From Saccharospirillum sp040881935 (GTDB taxonomy: Bacteria > Pseudomonadota > Gammaproteobacteria > Pseudomonadales > Natronospirillaceae): 64,000 nucleotides of DNA. The DNA lies in the NCBI RefSeq assembly GCF_040881935.1, contig NZ_JBBECH010000017.1, forward strand, positions 1-64,000, given 5' to 3'. This document shows positions 17,436 through 26,106 of the stretch, piece after piece; the first letter of the stretch is position 1, and every line of letters starts with the position of its first letter. A program made the position numbers and the translations under genes. The notes below the pieces were generated by a model. That model saw only the letters and a list, made by a program, of their open reading frames with translations, did not search any database and was not told the DNA's origin.

Positions 17436-19760
17436 ATGATCAGCATCGAACATCGTATTGCCCAGGAACTTCAGGTCGCCGACGCCCAGGTTAAAGCGGC
17501 CGTGGCCCTTTTGGATGAAGGCGCTACCGTGCCTTTTATCAGCCGGTACCGTAAAGAAGTCACCGGTGGGTTGGACGACACCCAACTGCGTAATCTTGAA
17601 GAGCGGTTGCGCTACCTGCGCGAGCTGGAAGACCGGCGTGCTGCGATTCTGTCGAGCATTGAAGAGCAGGGCAAGCTGACCGATAGCCTAAGCCGCGACA
17701 TCAAAGCCGCCGCGACCAAGACCGAACTTGAAGACCTGTACTTGCCCTACAAACAGAAGCGCCGCACCAAGGGCCAGATCGCTATCGAAGCCGGGCTGGA
17801 GCCGTTGGCCAATGCCCTGTTCCATGACCCGACGCTCGACCCGGTGGGTGAAGCCGAATCTTATCTGAACGCAGACGCTGGGTTTGCCGACACTAAGGCC
17901 GTACTCGATGGCGCGCGCTACATTTTGATGGAGCACTTCGCCGAAGACGCCAGCCTGATCGGCAAGTTGCGCGAATACCTGTGGCACCACGGTGAGATGC
18001 AGGCGCGTGTGATCGACGGCAAACAAAACGAAGCCGCCAAGTTTCAGGATTACTTCGAGCATAACGAAGCCATCAAAAAGGCACCCAGCCACCGCGCACT
18101 GGCCATGTTCCGGGGTCGCAACGAAGGTTTCTTGCAGCTGTCGCTGGTATTGCCTGGCGAAGAACCGCGTGGTGCCAGTCAAGGTGAAGTCATCGTCGCC
18201 GAGCACTTCGACATCAAAAACAACGGCCGTGCCGCCGACGCCTGGCTTGGCGAGGTGGTGCGCTGGACCTGGCGGGTAAAACTGCTGACCCACATCGAAA
18301 CCGACCTGTTTAACCGGGTGCGCGAGTCGGCGGAAAAAGCCGCCATCGATGTGTTTGCCAAGAACCTGAAAGACCTGCTGCTCGCAGCACCGGCTGGCCC
18401 CAAGGCCACCATCGGGTTAGACCCGGGCCTGCGCACCGGCGTTAAAGTCGCGGTGGTTGATGCCACCGGCAAGGTGCTCGATCATGGCGCCATGTTCCCG
18501 ACACCGCCGCAGAATAAAATACGTGAATCGGAGCAGATGCTGGTGTCGTTGTGCAAAAAACATAACGTCGAGCTGATCGCCATTGGTAATGGCACCGCCA
18601 GCCGGGAGACCGAACGCTTTGTCAAAGCCGTACTCAAATCCCACCCTGAACTCAACGCCCAGGCGCTGTTGGTCAACGAATCCGGTGCGTCCATTTATTC
18701 AGCCTCCGAGTTTGCAGCACGCGAGTTTCCGGATCTGGACGTGACCATTCGCGGTGCCATTTCCATTGCCCGTCGTCTGCAGGACCCACTGGCGGAACTG
18801 GTGAAAATCGAACCCAAGTCGATCGGTGTCGGCCAGTACCAGCACGATGTCTCGCAACTGGCGCTCGCGCGTCAGCTCGATGCCGTGGTGGAAGACTGTG
18901 TGAACGGTGTCGGTGTCGACCTCAATACGGCGTCAGCACCCTTGCTGAGCCGGGTATCGGGGCTGAACAGTACTATCGCCAATAACATCGTCGCGCATCG
19001 GGACGCTGCGGGTGCCTTTAAGAATCGCAAGCAGTTGAAAGACGTTAGTCGTCTGGGCCCGAAGGCCTTTGAACAGGCGGCTGGCTTCCTGAAAGTCATG
19101 AACGGCGATAACCCGCTCGACGGCTCGGCCGTGCATCCGGAATCCTATTCGGTAGTCGAGCGCATTGTTGCCGATACCGGCCGGGCGGTATCGGCCCTGA
19201 TCGGTGACAGCCGGTTCATCCGCTCGATCAAAGCCGAGCAATATGTGGATGGCATCTTTGGCTTGCCCACAGTGACCGACATTCTTCAAGAGCTTGAAAA
19301 ACCAGGTCGAGACCCACGCCCTGAATTCAAGACCGCCGAATTCCAGGACGGCGTCGAAACCATTAAAGACCTGCGCCAGAACATGGTGCTGGAAGGCGTA
19401 GTCACCAACGTGACGCACTTCGGTGCCTTCGTTGACGTTGGCGTGCATCAGGATGGCCTGGTCCACATCTCGGCGATGAGCCATCAGTTTATCGATGACC
19501 CGTCCAAGCTGGTCAAGGCGGGTGACATTGTCAAAGTCAAAGTCATGGATGTCGACGTGGCGCGCAATCGGATCGCCATGTCCATGCGACTGGACGATGA
19601 AGCCCAACCCGCAGACCGCGACCAGAACACCGGCAGCAACAACCGCCGCAACTCAGCCCCGCGCCGGGATAAAACCCAAAGTTCAGCAGCGCCTGGCGGG
19701 CAAACCGCCATGGCGTCGTTGCTGCAGGAAGCCATGAAGAAAAAAGGCGGTCGATTGTAA
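17436..19760 (+). CDS. tex: Tex family transcription accessory protein
   Basis: Cytoplasmic nucleic-acid-binding protein (774 aa) of the Tex/YhgF family, involved in transcription under stress. Domains in order: N-terminal helical Tex region (FISRYRKEVTGGLDD), YqgF/RNase H-like domain (TIGLDPGLRTGVKVAVVD), helix-hairpin-helix repeats (NGVGVDLNTASAPLLSRVSG) and a C-terminal S1 domain (GVVTNVTHFGAFVDVGVHQD). The tail is low-complexity and rich in Asn/Arg/Gln. ATG 17436 (MISIEHRIAQEL) is chosen over 17370 by family alignment. It appears monocistronic. Confidence 0.95.
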   Translation: MISIEHRIAQELQVADAQVKAAVALLDEGATVPFISRYRKEVTGGLDDTQLRNLEERLRYLRELEDRRAAILSSIEEQGKLTDSLSRDIKAAATKTELEDLYLPYKQKRRTKGQIAIEAGLEPLANALFHDPTLDPVGEAESYLNADAGFADTKAVLDGARYILMEHFAEDASLIGKLREYLWHHGEMQARVIDGKQNEAAKFQDYFEHNEAIKKAPSHRALAMFRGRNEGFLQLSLVLPGEEPRGASQGEVIVAEHFDIKNNGRAADAWLGEVVRWTWRVKLLTHIETDLFNRVRESAEKAAIDVFAKNLKDLLLAAPAGPKATIGLDPGLRTGVKVAVVDATGKVLDHGAMFPTPPQNKIRESEQMLVSLCKKHNVELIAIGNGTASRETERFVKAVLKSHPELNAQALLVNESGASIYSASEFAAREFPDLDVTIRGAISIARRLQDPLAELVKIEPKSIGVGQYQHDVSQLALARQLDAVVEDCVNGVGVDLNTASAPLLSRVSGLNSTIANNIVAHRDAAGAFKNRKQLKDVSRLGPKAFEQAAGFLKVMNGDNPLDGSAVHPESYSVVERIVADTGRAVSALIGDSRFIRSIKAEQYVDGIFGLPTVTDILQELEKPGRDPRPEFKTAEFQDGVETIKDLRQNMVLEGVVTNVTHFGAFVDVGVHQDGLVHISAMSHQFIDDPSKLVKAGDIVKVKVMDVDVARNRIAMSMRLDDEAQPADRDQNTGSNNRRNSAPRRDKTQSSAAPGGQTAMASLLQEAMKKKGGRL

Positions 19761-19974
19761 TCGACGGCTCGGTATGGCCTGCTACAGTCATTTGGTGTCA
19801 TGAATTTGAACTTACGCTGAAGTCGCCTCAGGTTATCCAAGGATTGTCAGGTGCGCCTGACGATCCGCCTGGCAGAAATGCAGCGCCAACCGCTGCTTGA
19901 ACTTTTTTGGCTTGCCCCAATTCTGGGAGCCTTGGGTGGTTGCGCCACCGTGACTGTTTTTTGAGGATATTTCT

Positions 19975-21525
19975 TTGCCAACGCTGACTCGCCTGGGCCA
20001 TCTGGCCGATCTAAACCCCGACTGGTTGCACTTTAATCGCGGTATCGAACGGGAAACCCTGCGCGTCGATGGTGAAGGGCACCTGGCGCAGACCCCACAC
20101 CCCAGGGCTCTGGGGTCCGCATTGACGCATCCGTCGATCACCACTGATTATTCCGAATCATTGCTCGAGTTCATTACCTCGGTTCATAACCGGCCCGAGG
20201 CGGCTCTGGATGAACTGGCCCAATTGCACCGGTTTACCTACACCCAATTGCCCAACGAGCAACTCTGGCCCTCGAGCATGCCATCGGTATTGCCAGCTGA
20301 AACCGATATTCCCATCGCCCAGTATGGCAGCAGCCACGTCGGTCGGTTGAAAACGATCTATCGCCATGGCCTCTGGCACCGGTACGGCCGGGTCATGCAG
20401 ACCATCGCCGGGGTGCACTATAACTGGTCGATGCCAACCGAATTTTGGCAGGACTGGGCTCAGCGGTCTGGCTGGGAAGGGAACCTGCAGCGTTTTATCA
20501 ATGATGAGTATTTTGCGCTGATCCGCGGGTTTCGCCGCCATTCCTGGCTATTGCTGTACCTCTTTGGCGCGTCACCGGCCATTGACCGCAGCTTTGGTCA
20601 CAAAGGGCACAATGAACTGATCGCCCTGGGCGACGATACACTGTACTCGCCCTACGCGACCACACTGCGCATGAGCGATATGGGCTACTCCAATAACGCC
20701 CAAAGCAGCCTCTATGTGTGCTTTAACAGTCTGCAAACCTATTCAGAAACCCTGACCGACGCCATTCACACGCCTTATCCGGCGTACCAGGCATTGGGCA
20801 CCAAAGTTGGAGATGATTATCGTCAGATCAGCGCCAACGTACTGCAAATTGAGAACGAGTATTACAGCGACCTGCGCCCCAAACGGGTAGCACATAGTGG
20901 TGAAAAACCCATACACGCTTTGAATGAACGGGGTGTCGAGTACATCGAGGTGCGTTGCCTCGACATCGACCCCTTTACCCCCTTGGGTGTAGACACTGAA
21001 CGCATGGTGTTCGTCGACCTGTTCCTGTTCTGGTGCCTGGTACAGGACAACAGCCTGGTGCCCAAGGAAGAGTGCTTTAAACTGCGCCAGAACAACCTGA
21101 ATGTTGCTGCTTTCGGGCGCGACCCTGAGCTAACGCTGAGTATTCAGGGGGAATCGGTCAGGCTGCGTGATCAGGGCCACAAGGTGTTGAAATCCATGCT
21201 GGAACTCGCTGTGGAAATGGATGCCCTGCTCGGCGGTGAAGGTTATCAACAGGCTGTGGCGAAGCAACTGGCGAAAATCGATGACGTCTCGCTGACGCCT
21301 TCAGCCCGGTTTATGGAACTGATTAAAGATCGCGGATCCTTTCGCCAGGCCGCACAGGAACTGGCCGAACAGCATCGCCAGAGCCTGGCTGCCCAGGCTC
21401 TGAATTCGGATGAACAGTCCCTCCGGGCCACCGAAGCTCAACGCAGCCTGGACGAGCAAGCGCGGATGGAAGCCACCAACAAAGGCCATTTCGACGAGTT
21501 TTTGGCATCGTATTTACGGCAGTAG
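19975..21525 (+). CDS. gshA: Glutamate-cysteine ligase
   Basis: First enzyme of glutathione synthesis, forming gamma-glutamylcysteine (516 aa, proteobacterial class I length). The family segments RGIERETLRVDGEG, TTDYSESLLEFIT and VEYIEVRCLDIDPFTP are all present. The start is a TTG at 19975, 8 bp after TGAGGA; no ATG precedes the conserved N-terminus. It stands alone between tex and the small RMF-like gene. The 214-bp gap upstream shows no clear promoter to me. Confidence 0.96.
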   Translation: MPTLTRLGHLADLNPDWLHFNRGIERETLRVDGEGHLAQTPHPRALGSALTHPSITTDYSESLLEFITSVHNRPEAALDELAQLHRFTYTQLPNEQLWPSSMPSVLPAETDIPIAQYGSSHVGRLKTIYRHGLWHRYGRVMQTIAGVHYNWSMPTEFWQDWAQRSGWEGNLQRFINDEYFALIRGFRRHSWLLLYLFGASPAIDRSFGHKGHNELIALGDDTLYSPYATTLRMSDMGYSNNAQSSLYVCFNSLQTYSETLTDAIHTPYPAYQALGTKVGDDYRQISANVLQIENEYYSDLRPKRVAHSGEKPIHALNERGVEYIEVRCLDIDPFTPLGVDTERMVFVDLFLFWCLVQDNSLVPKEECFKLRQNNLNVAAFGRDPELTLSIQGESVRLRDQGHKVLKSMLELAVEMDALLGGEGYQQAVAKQLAKIDDVSLTPSARFMELIKDRGSFRQAAQELAEQHRQSLAAQALNSDEQSLRATEAQRSLDEQARMEATNKGHFDEFLASYLRQ

Positions 21526-21561
21526 TTCAAACCATTACTGTTAACCAATCGACCTAAATAT

Positions 21562-21577
21562 TGTGACGTGGTTCACA
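21562..21577 (+). promoter_or_regulatory. CRP/Vfr-type binding site
   Basis: TGTGA-CGTGGT-TCACA is a perfect match to the core CRP consensus TGTGA-N6-TCACA and is followed by the A/T-rich flank TTTT. It lies about 70 bp upstream of a TATGAT -10 candidate (21635-21640) before the RMF-like gene. E. coli rmf is also known to be activated by CRP. Confidence 0.65.
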
Positions 21578-21607
21578 TTTTTTCCTTTATTGCTGAAAAT
21601 GTGAACC
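21570..21607. repeat. Perfect 12-bp inverted repeat after gshA
   Basis: GGTTCACATTTT (21570-21581) and AAAATGTGAACC (21596-21607) are perfect reverse complements with a 14-bp spacer. It could be a weak gshA terminator, or it could bring a second TGTGA half-site (21600-21604) next to the CRP-type box. Confidence 0.6.
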
Positions 21608-21679
21608 AATTCCCGGTTAAGATACGGATCATCGTATGATGTTCGGATCGATCACAGGGAGACAGGGTCTTTGGAAACC

Positions 21680-21886
21680 ATGCACTGGACGCTAGAAACG
21701 CTCAACAAAGCCTATCAGCAAGGCTATATGACTGGCCTGATGGGCCAGGAAGCTGACTCACCCCCCTACGAAAACGACGTTCTGATCGCCGCCTGGGAAG
21801 CTGGCTGGGATGATGGATTTCAACGCCACAACGGCGTGAAACCCAATATTGAGGCCGGCTTCCTGACCAATAATAAACGGGCCTGA
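21680..21886 (+). CDS. RMF/CrpP-like small protein
   Basis: Protein of 68 aa resembling the ribosome modulation factor/CrpP family: YQQGYMTGLMGQEADSPPY followed by AWEAGWDDGF, echoing the RGYQAGIAGR...CPY...WLGGWREA pattern of RMF. RMF dimerises 70S ribosomes in stationary phase; whether this member binds ribosomes is inference. ATG 21680 is used; TTG 21671 would add METM-type residues (71 aa). Neither has an ideal ribosome site. A CRP-type box and a TATGAT -10 precede it, and rsd, another stationary-phase factor, follows. Confidence 0.7.
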   Translation: MHWTLETLNKAYQQGYMTGLMGQEADSPPYENDVLIAAWEAGWDDGFQRHNGVKPNIEAGFLTNNKRA

Positions 21887-22305
21887 TTCATCGCCAGCGA
21901 CTGACATTCCGCCTACTTGCCACCTCCATTGCTGTAAACCTTCCACTTCCCCGAACCAGGGTGTCGTTCCAACACTGTGACCGACGCGCCACAGCCTTGA
22001 CCATCGGCGAGACAAATAATGCCATGTACCGAGTTCTCACGATCACTGACGTCACTATCGACCGCAAAGCTGGAACATTAAGGAGCCCGGAACAAATAGT
22101 ACGGAGCAGGCGCCTGGATTGTTTCTGTGTCGCTCTCGTATAGATGAGCTTTACTCAGGCTGTTGTTGTTCCGAATGCAGCGCTGGCCTATAGTTTGTTA
22201 CATGACATTAGTGGCCTGATATCGGGAGACCCTGCACCCGATATCCGTTTCTCAGTAACAGGAGCAGTTGCCGCTGCAACGACTAACGGTTGAATGGAGT
22301 TACAC
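21887..22305 (+). promoter_or_regulatory. rsd upstream region: sigma-70 promoter and 5' UTR hairpin
   Basis: This 419-bp gap holds no convincing gene. A consensus-like promoter is seen: TTGTTC (22166-22171), 17 bp, TATAGT (22189-22194), predicting a start near 22201. The roughly 105-nt leader contains a perfect 9-bp hairpin (GATATCGGG 22218-22226, CCCGATATC 22237-22245) about 60 bp before the rsd start. Confidence 0.5.
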
Positions 22306-22770
22306 ATGCTCGAGAATTGCAAAACAGCCCAGGAGCGGTGGGGTGGCACACACCAGATTATCGACCGTTGGCTCAGCCAGCGTCAGGAAACACTGGTACG
22401 CTACTTCGATATTTCCTCGGACACCGCTGCCGATCAACAAAGCACCCTGTTACAGGCCTTTTGCGAAGCGCTGATGGACTATGTCTCGGCGGGTCACTTC
22501 GAGGTGTACGAACAACTGGTGCGCGAAGCCAAAGAATTCGATGATGGCGGACTTGAGCTGGCGCGCAAACTGTACCCCAGAGTAGAAACCACCACTCAGG
22601 TCATCGTCGATTTCAACGACAAATACGACACTCATGATCACACCAACAAGCATGTCAGCGACTTACCCACCGATCTGTCCAGTTTGGGTGAAGCCATGAC
22701 CGAACGCTTTGAAATGGAAGATCAGATGATCGAGCGGCTGCACAACATTCACAAAGAGCAGGTTGCCTGA
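22306..22770 (+). CDS. rsd: Rsd/AlgQ anti-sigma-70 factor
   Basis: Cytoplasmic regulator (154 aa) that binds the housekeeping sigma factor and frees core polymerase for alternative sigmas; called AlgQ in Pseudomonas. Matching segments are IIDRWLSQRQETLVRYFDI, FCEALMDYVSAGHFEVYE and the C-terminal LGEAMTERFEMEDQMIERL. ATG 22306 is chosen because TGGAG lies 6 bp upstream; ATG 22294 would add four residues. AlgP is encoded nearby at 24268, as in Pseudomonas, but here a parA gene lies between them. It has its own promoter and a hairpin leader. Confidence 0.92.
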   Translation: MLENCKTAQERWGGTHQIIDRWLSQRQETLVRYFDISSDTAADQQSTLLQAFCEALMDYVSAGHFEVYEQLVREAKEFDDGGLELARKLYPRVETTTQVIVDFNDKYDTHDHTNKHVSDLPTDLSSLGEAMTERFEMEDQMIERLHNIHKEQVA

Positions 22771-23216
22771 GTGCCCGCCATACCCGCATACCATCAATAG
22801 GGCAGTCAATCGCCATAGCTGAGCCTGCACTGCAACAGATGTACCGGCACTGCCTCAGGCGATGCACGCTGCACGCACCGTCGCATACTGCAGTTCAACA
22901 TCGCTTCCGGCAAGCGGACGGGACTGTGGCAAATCGGTGGTTTCTGGCGCAACACCTACCAAAGTGCAACGATACTTGATATGAGATAGCGTAATGAACG
23001 ACTATGGGCGTTGGGATCTGACGGATATTTGTACACGTTCTGAACCAAAGCAAATATTGAGAAGATTGCTTTATTACCGAAATCAATGACTTAAACGTCA
23101 TTGGTATGGCCCTGGTGGTCTATTCGTGAAGTCTGTCACTGTTTACAGCACGCATAGACCTCTCGCCACTCATACACCAGAGAATGGTTTAATCAGCAGT
23201 AGGGTAGCGTAACAGG
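22771..23216. other. Intergenic region, no gene recognised
   Basis: This 446-bp stretch becomes more A/T-rich toward its right half, where the parA promoter should lie. A small palindrome, AATGAC-N6-GTCATT (23085-23102), is visible. I see no coding region, RNA gene or terminator I can support. Confidence 0.5.
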
Positions 23217-23924
23217 ATGTCGTTTTATCCCTCGGATGAAAACAAGAATACAGCGCGGGTCATTTCAGCCCCACAACCCACCCGCATGCTGATCGCCAAT
23301 GCCAAAGGTGGCAGTGGCAAGACCACTATTGCGACCAATCTGTCGAGTCTGTTCGCTAACCGCAATGAAACCGCCGTTTTAATCGACTACGACCCTCAAG
23401 GTTCCGCAACGCAATGGTTGCAGTCGCGACAGCCCGACCGAGCGCGCATTCACGGTGTCGCCGCTTATCGCAATGCCAACGCACAGGTCACCCGCTCCTT
23501 TCATTTGCGTAATATCCCGCCGGATACCTCTAAAGTCATTATCGACACACCGTCGGGTCTGACCGGCTCTCTGCTCAATGAACTGGTGCGTGAATGCGAT
23601 ATCATCATCATTCCGGTAACACCGTCACCCATCGACATCCGTGCCACAACCCTGTTTATTAAAGATTTGTTGCTGTGCCCGGTCTTCCGGACCGCGCCCA
23701 AGCGGGTCGCCGTTGTTGCTAACCGGGCGCGAAAAAATACCCTGGTCTATTCAAAGCTGGAGTTGTTTCTACGCAGTTTAAAAATCCCTTTCATCACCAC
23801 CTTCCGTGACACCCAGTTTTATGTGCGTGCATCCGAATACGGCCTGGGGTTGTTCGATCTGGATAACGCCCAGAATAATGATCTGCTCGACTGGCAGGCA
23901 TTGATCGACTGGATCGACAGCTGA
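23217..23924 (+). CDS. Orphan ParA-family ATPase
   Basis: ParA/MinD-type P-loop ATPase of 235 aa. The deviant Walker A motif KGGSGKTT (about residues 31-38) with its signature lysine is intact, followed by the switch region DYDPQGSATQW and Walker B-like VIIDTPSG. No ParB gene or parS-like palindrome is adjacent, so it is unlikely to be the chromosome-partition ParA. It may position another cell component. It sits between rsd and algP on the same strand with about 340-450 bp gaps, probably a separate transcription unit. Confidence 0.85.
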   Translation: MSFYPSDENKNTARVISAPQPTRMLIANAKGGSGKTTIATNLSSLFANRNETAVLIDYDPQGSATQWLQSRQPDRARIHGVAAYRNANAQVTRSFHLRNIPPDTSKVIIDTPSGLTGSLLNELVRECDIIIIPVTPSPIDIRATTLFIKDLLLCPVFRTAPKRVAVVANRARKNTLVYSKLELFLRSLKIPFITTFRDTQFYVRASEYGLGLFDLDNAQNNDLLDWQALIDWIDS

Positions 23925-23993
23925 AGCCGGATTTACCACACAGAACCGCTTGCGGTGCACCGGTAATCAGCAAATCCTTTGCTTTAATCACTT

Positions 23994-24024
23994 TTATCGC
24001 GTTTTTTTCGCGAAAAACCGATAA
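23994..24024 (+). terminator. Hairpin downstream of parA
   Basis: TTATCG...CGATAA arms enclose GTTTTTT-CGCG-AAAAAC pairing, giving an almost continuous stem about 70 bp after the parA stop. The usual GC stem plus T tail is absent, so termination is uncertain. The rest of the 343-bp gap before algP (23925-24267) shows no gene. Confidence 0.4.
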
Positions 24025-24267
24025 TTAACGTCTTCAGTGCTTGAATTTTCAATCGTGGCTGACAATAGTACAGTGCAGAAATTAGTGACGGATACGCGCC
24101 TGCTTCAGGTGTTCGTTTCCAGTCAACATGGAAGCGGCTCGTCGGGCTTGAACGATCAAAAACGGATTCCACGACAAACCCTGTCCGGAGTCCGTCATCG
24201 AGCGTAGAGTCCGGTGCCGCTTCTGCCAGAAATCGGGAACACATAGAACAACTGAGGGGATAGACTC

Positions 24268-25449
24268 ATGGCCGCCGCCAAAAAGAAAGCGACACCGAAG
24301 ACACGCACTGCCAAGAAAGCAGCCACTCGCAAAACGCCAGCGCGCAAAATGGCGGCCACGCGTAAAACCGTCACCAAGCGCACGACGTCTGCAGCAATGA
24401 CCTCACCGGTTGATGTACTGAAGACTGAAATCGGCAAACTGCAAAAAGAACTTGAGAAGATGCGGGACAAAGCCGTCAACGACAGCGCCAAAACCCGCGA
24501 TCAGCTCAACAGGAAATTCGATGCCGCCCGCAAGAAACTGGCGGCGGCACAAGCAAAGCGTCAGGCCGCTGCGCTGCGCGCCAGAACCAGTGCCACCCAG
24601 ACTGCAAAGCAACAGCTGGCAAAGGCCAAAGCCACCTACGAGGCCGCCAAGGCCGCAACCGATGAGCTGAAACTGCAGCTGGACGCCGCCAAAGACACCT
24701 ACCAGGCAGCAGCCAATGAAAAGAAAGCAGCCGACGCCCTGAATAAAGCGCTGGATAAAGTACACAAAGCCGAAGCAAAGAAAGCCGCAGCCATCGCTAA
24801 AAAAGCCGCAGCAAAAGCGGCGAAAGCAGCCAAAGCCAAGGCAAAGAAGGCTAAAGCCAAGCCCAGGAAAGCCGCCGCAAAAAAAGTAACCGCTAAAAAA
24901 GTTGCTGCCAAGAAAGCACCGGCCGCGAAGAGCACGGCGAAGAAAGCCGTTGCCAAAAAAGCACCAGCCAGAAAAACCGCCGCCAAAAAGGCTCCGACCA
25001 AAAAAACCGCTGCTAAAAAGACCGCGCCTAAAAAAGTGACTGCCAAGAAAACGGTCGCGAAAAAAGCCGCACCTAAGAAAGCGGCTGCCAAGAAAGCACC
25101 GTCCAAGGCAACCACTGCCAAGGCAACGACAGCGAAAAGTACAGTGAAGAAGGCGCCAGCCAAGAAAACGGCCGCCAAAAAATCCGCACCTCGTGAAACG
25201 GCTGCACCAAAAGCGGCAGCTTCGCCAAGCCCCGCCGCTGCTGCACCGCAGCCAGCGCCAAAACCGGCACCCGCTCCAACCGCCACCCCCGCGACACCGA
25301 GCGCCCCACCGGTAACGAGCCCGGCCAATAGCAACAGTTCCAGCACGCCCGCGGCCGACAAGCCCGCCTCGGCCCCCAAGCAGCCGCTGGTCAACACCGT
25401 ACCTTCTGATGAAGGTCGCAGCCTGTTCGATCCGAAAAAGGACGCCTGA
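24268..25449 (+). CDS. algP: AlgP-like histone H1-like basic protein
   Basis: Lys/Ala/Pro-rich protein of 393 aa. Residues 1-45 are basic, about 50-190 form a predicted coiled coil (KTEIGKLQKELEKMRDKA...), about 190-320 are degenerate KKxAAKK repeats, and the tail is Pro/Ala/Ser-rich and ends SLFDPKKDA. In Pseudomonas, AlgP (AlgR3) is a DNA-binding regulator tied to alginate expression. Here the repeats and synteny with rsd, the TIGR02444 gene and the ABC-F gene support the call. Repeat number is expected to vary between strains. A regulatory role in this host is inference. Confidence 0.85.
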   Translation: MAAAKKKATPKTRTAKKAATRKTPARKMAATRKTVTKRTTSAAMTSPVDVLKTEIGKLQKELEKMRDKAVNDSAKTRDQLNRKFDAARKKLAAAQAKRQAAALRARTSATQTAKQQLAKAKATYEAAKAATDELKLQLDAAKDTYQAAANEKKAADALNKALDKVHKAEAKKAAAIAKKAAAKAAKAAKAKAKKAKAKPRKAAAKKVTAKKVAAKKAPAAKSTAKKAVAKKAPARKTAAKKAPTKKTAAKKTAPKKVTAKKTVAKKAAPKKAAAKKAPSKATTAKATTAKSTVKKAPAKKTAAKKSAPRETAAPKAAASPSPAAAAPQPAPKPAPAPTATPATPSAPPVTSPANSNSSSTPAADKPASAPKQPLVNTVPSDEGRSLFDPKKDA

Positions 25450-25554
25450 TTTGCTTCCTGGTAACAGAACGGACACGTCGCACCGTCCATTCTGTTACCC
25501 GTCGTCCTTAACCTGTCGAACAGCCCTGAAGAGCCAAACCAATCACCAGTGTGG

Positions 25555-26043
25555 TTAGTTTGGCTCCCGTTGCGCGCTGCGCAGCAATCTATCCAGCAAG
25601 CCATCTACCTCATCAGCCGACAGATCACATTGTTCACTCAGCACCGCGGCCATGCGGGCGTTATTACCGCCATCTCCATCGAACCCAACAAGGCAGCTGG
25701 CCAGACGCGCCAGATCCCAGCGCTCCAGATCCAACTCCCATTCCAGAACTCTGCTTCGGGTCGGGTCAGACCGTTGTAAACGCTGTCGAATCCGGCGCAC
25801 GCGGAGCAACAACCGTCGTGGGCGATCCGTCCTGACTTGCTGCCAGCGCCCGGCATCCACAGAGACTCGGTGGGCCCGGGCATAAGCGGCAAACAACGCA
25901 TCGTTAATGTGCAATCGTGCCGACGCTTGCAAGCCCAACAGGGTCGTCTGCTCAACGGAATAACAGCGCAGCGCAAACGACCAGAGATCCGTTGTCCGGT
26001 CCTTTTCTGTCGGTGTGTGAACAGGTGTCTCAGGCATGGCCAT
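25555..26043 (-). CDS. TIGR02444 family protein (DUF2390)
   Basis: Conserved proteobacterial protein of 162 aa with no known function. The family N-terminal core is seen in LWSFALRCYSVEQTTLLGLQ and the segment INDALFAAYARAHRVSVD. The rest is Arg/Leu-rich and helical, with no membrane segment. ATG 26043 or 26037 (MPETPVH) are both possible. It is transcribed divergently from the ABC-F gene with a 63-bp gap. In Pseudomonas the homologue also sits beside that ABC-F gene. Confidence 0.8.
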   Translation of the reverse strand: MAMPETPVHTPTEKDRTTDLWSFALRCYSVEQTTLLGLQASARLHINDALFAAYARAHRVSVDAGRWQQVRTDRPRRLLLRVRRIRQRLQRSDPTRSRVLEWELDLERWDLARLASCLVGFDGDGGNNARMAAVLSEQCDLSADEVDGLLDRLLRSAQREPN

Positions 26044-26106
26044 GAATCGTCGGTTCGGAGTCAGTAATCAGAGACAGTATCACAGCGCATTGGTAAACTC
26101 CGCGCC

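Noticed and set aside
20158..20541. Minus-strand frame opposite gshA
   Set aside because: It is antisense to conserved glutamate-cysteine ligase sequence, with no independent support.
24700..25210. Periodic short repeats suggesting a CRISPR array
   Set aside because: The periodicity is in-frame coding for KKxAAKK motifs, without constant repeats and unique spacers.
24403..25604. Long minus-strand frames opposite algP (up to 357 aa, Gly/Phe- or Ala-rich)
   Set aside because: They are mirror images of the Lys/Ala codon repeats of algP. They have no ribosome sites and no family resemblance.
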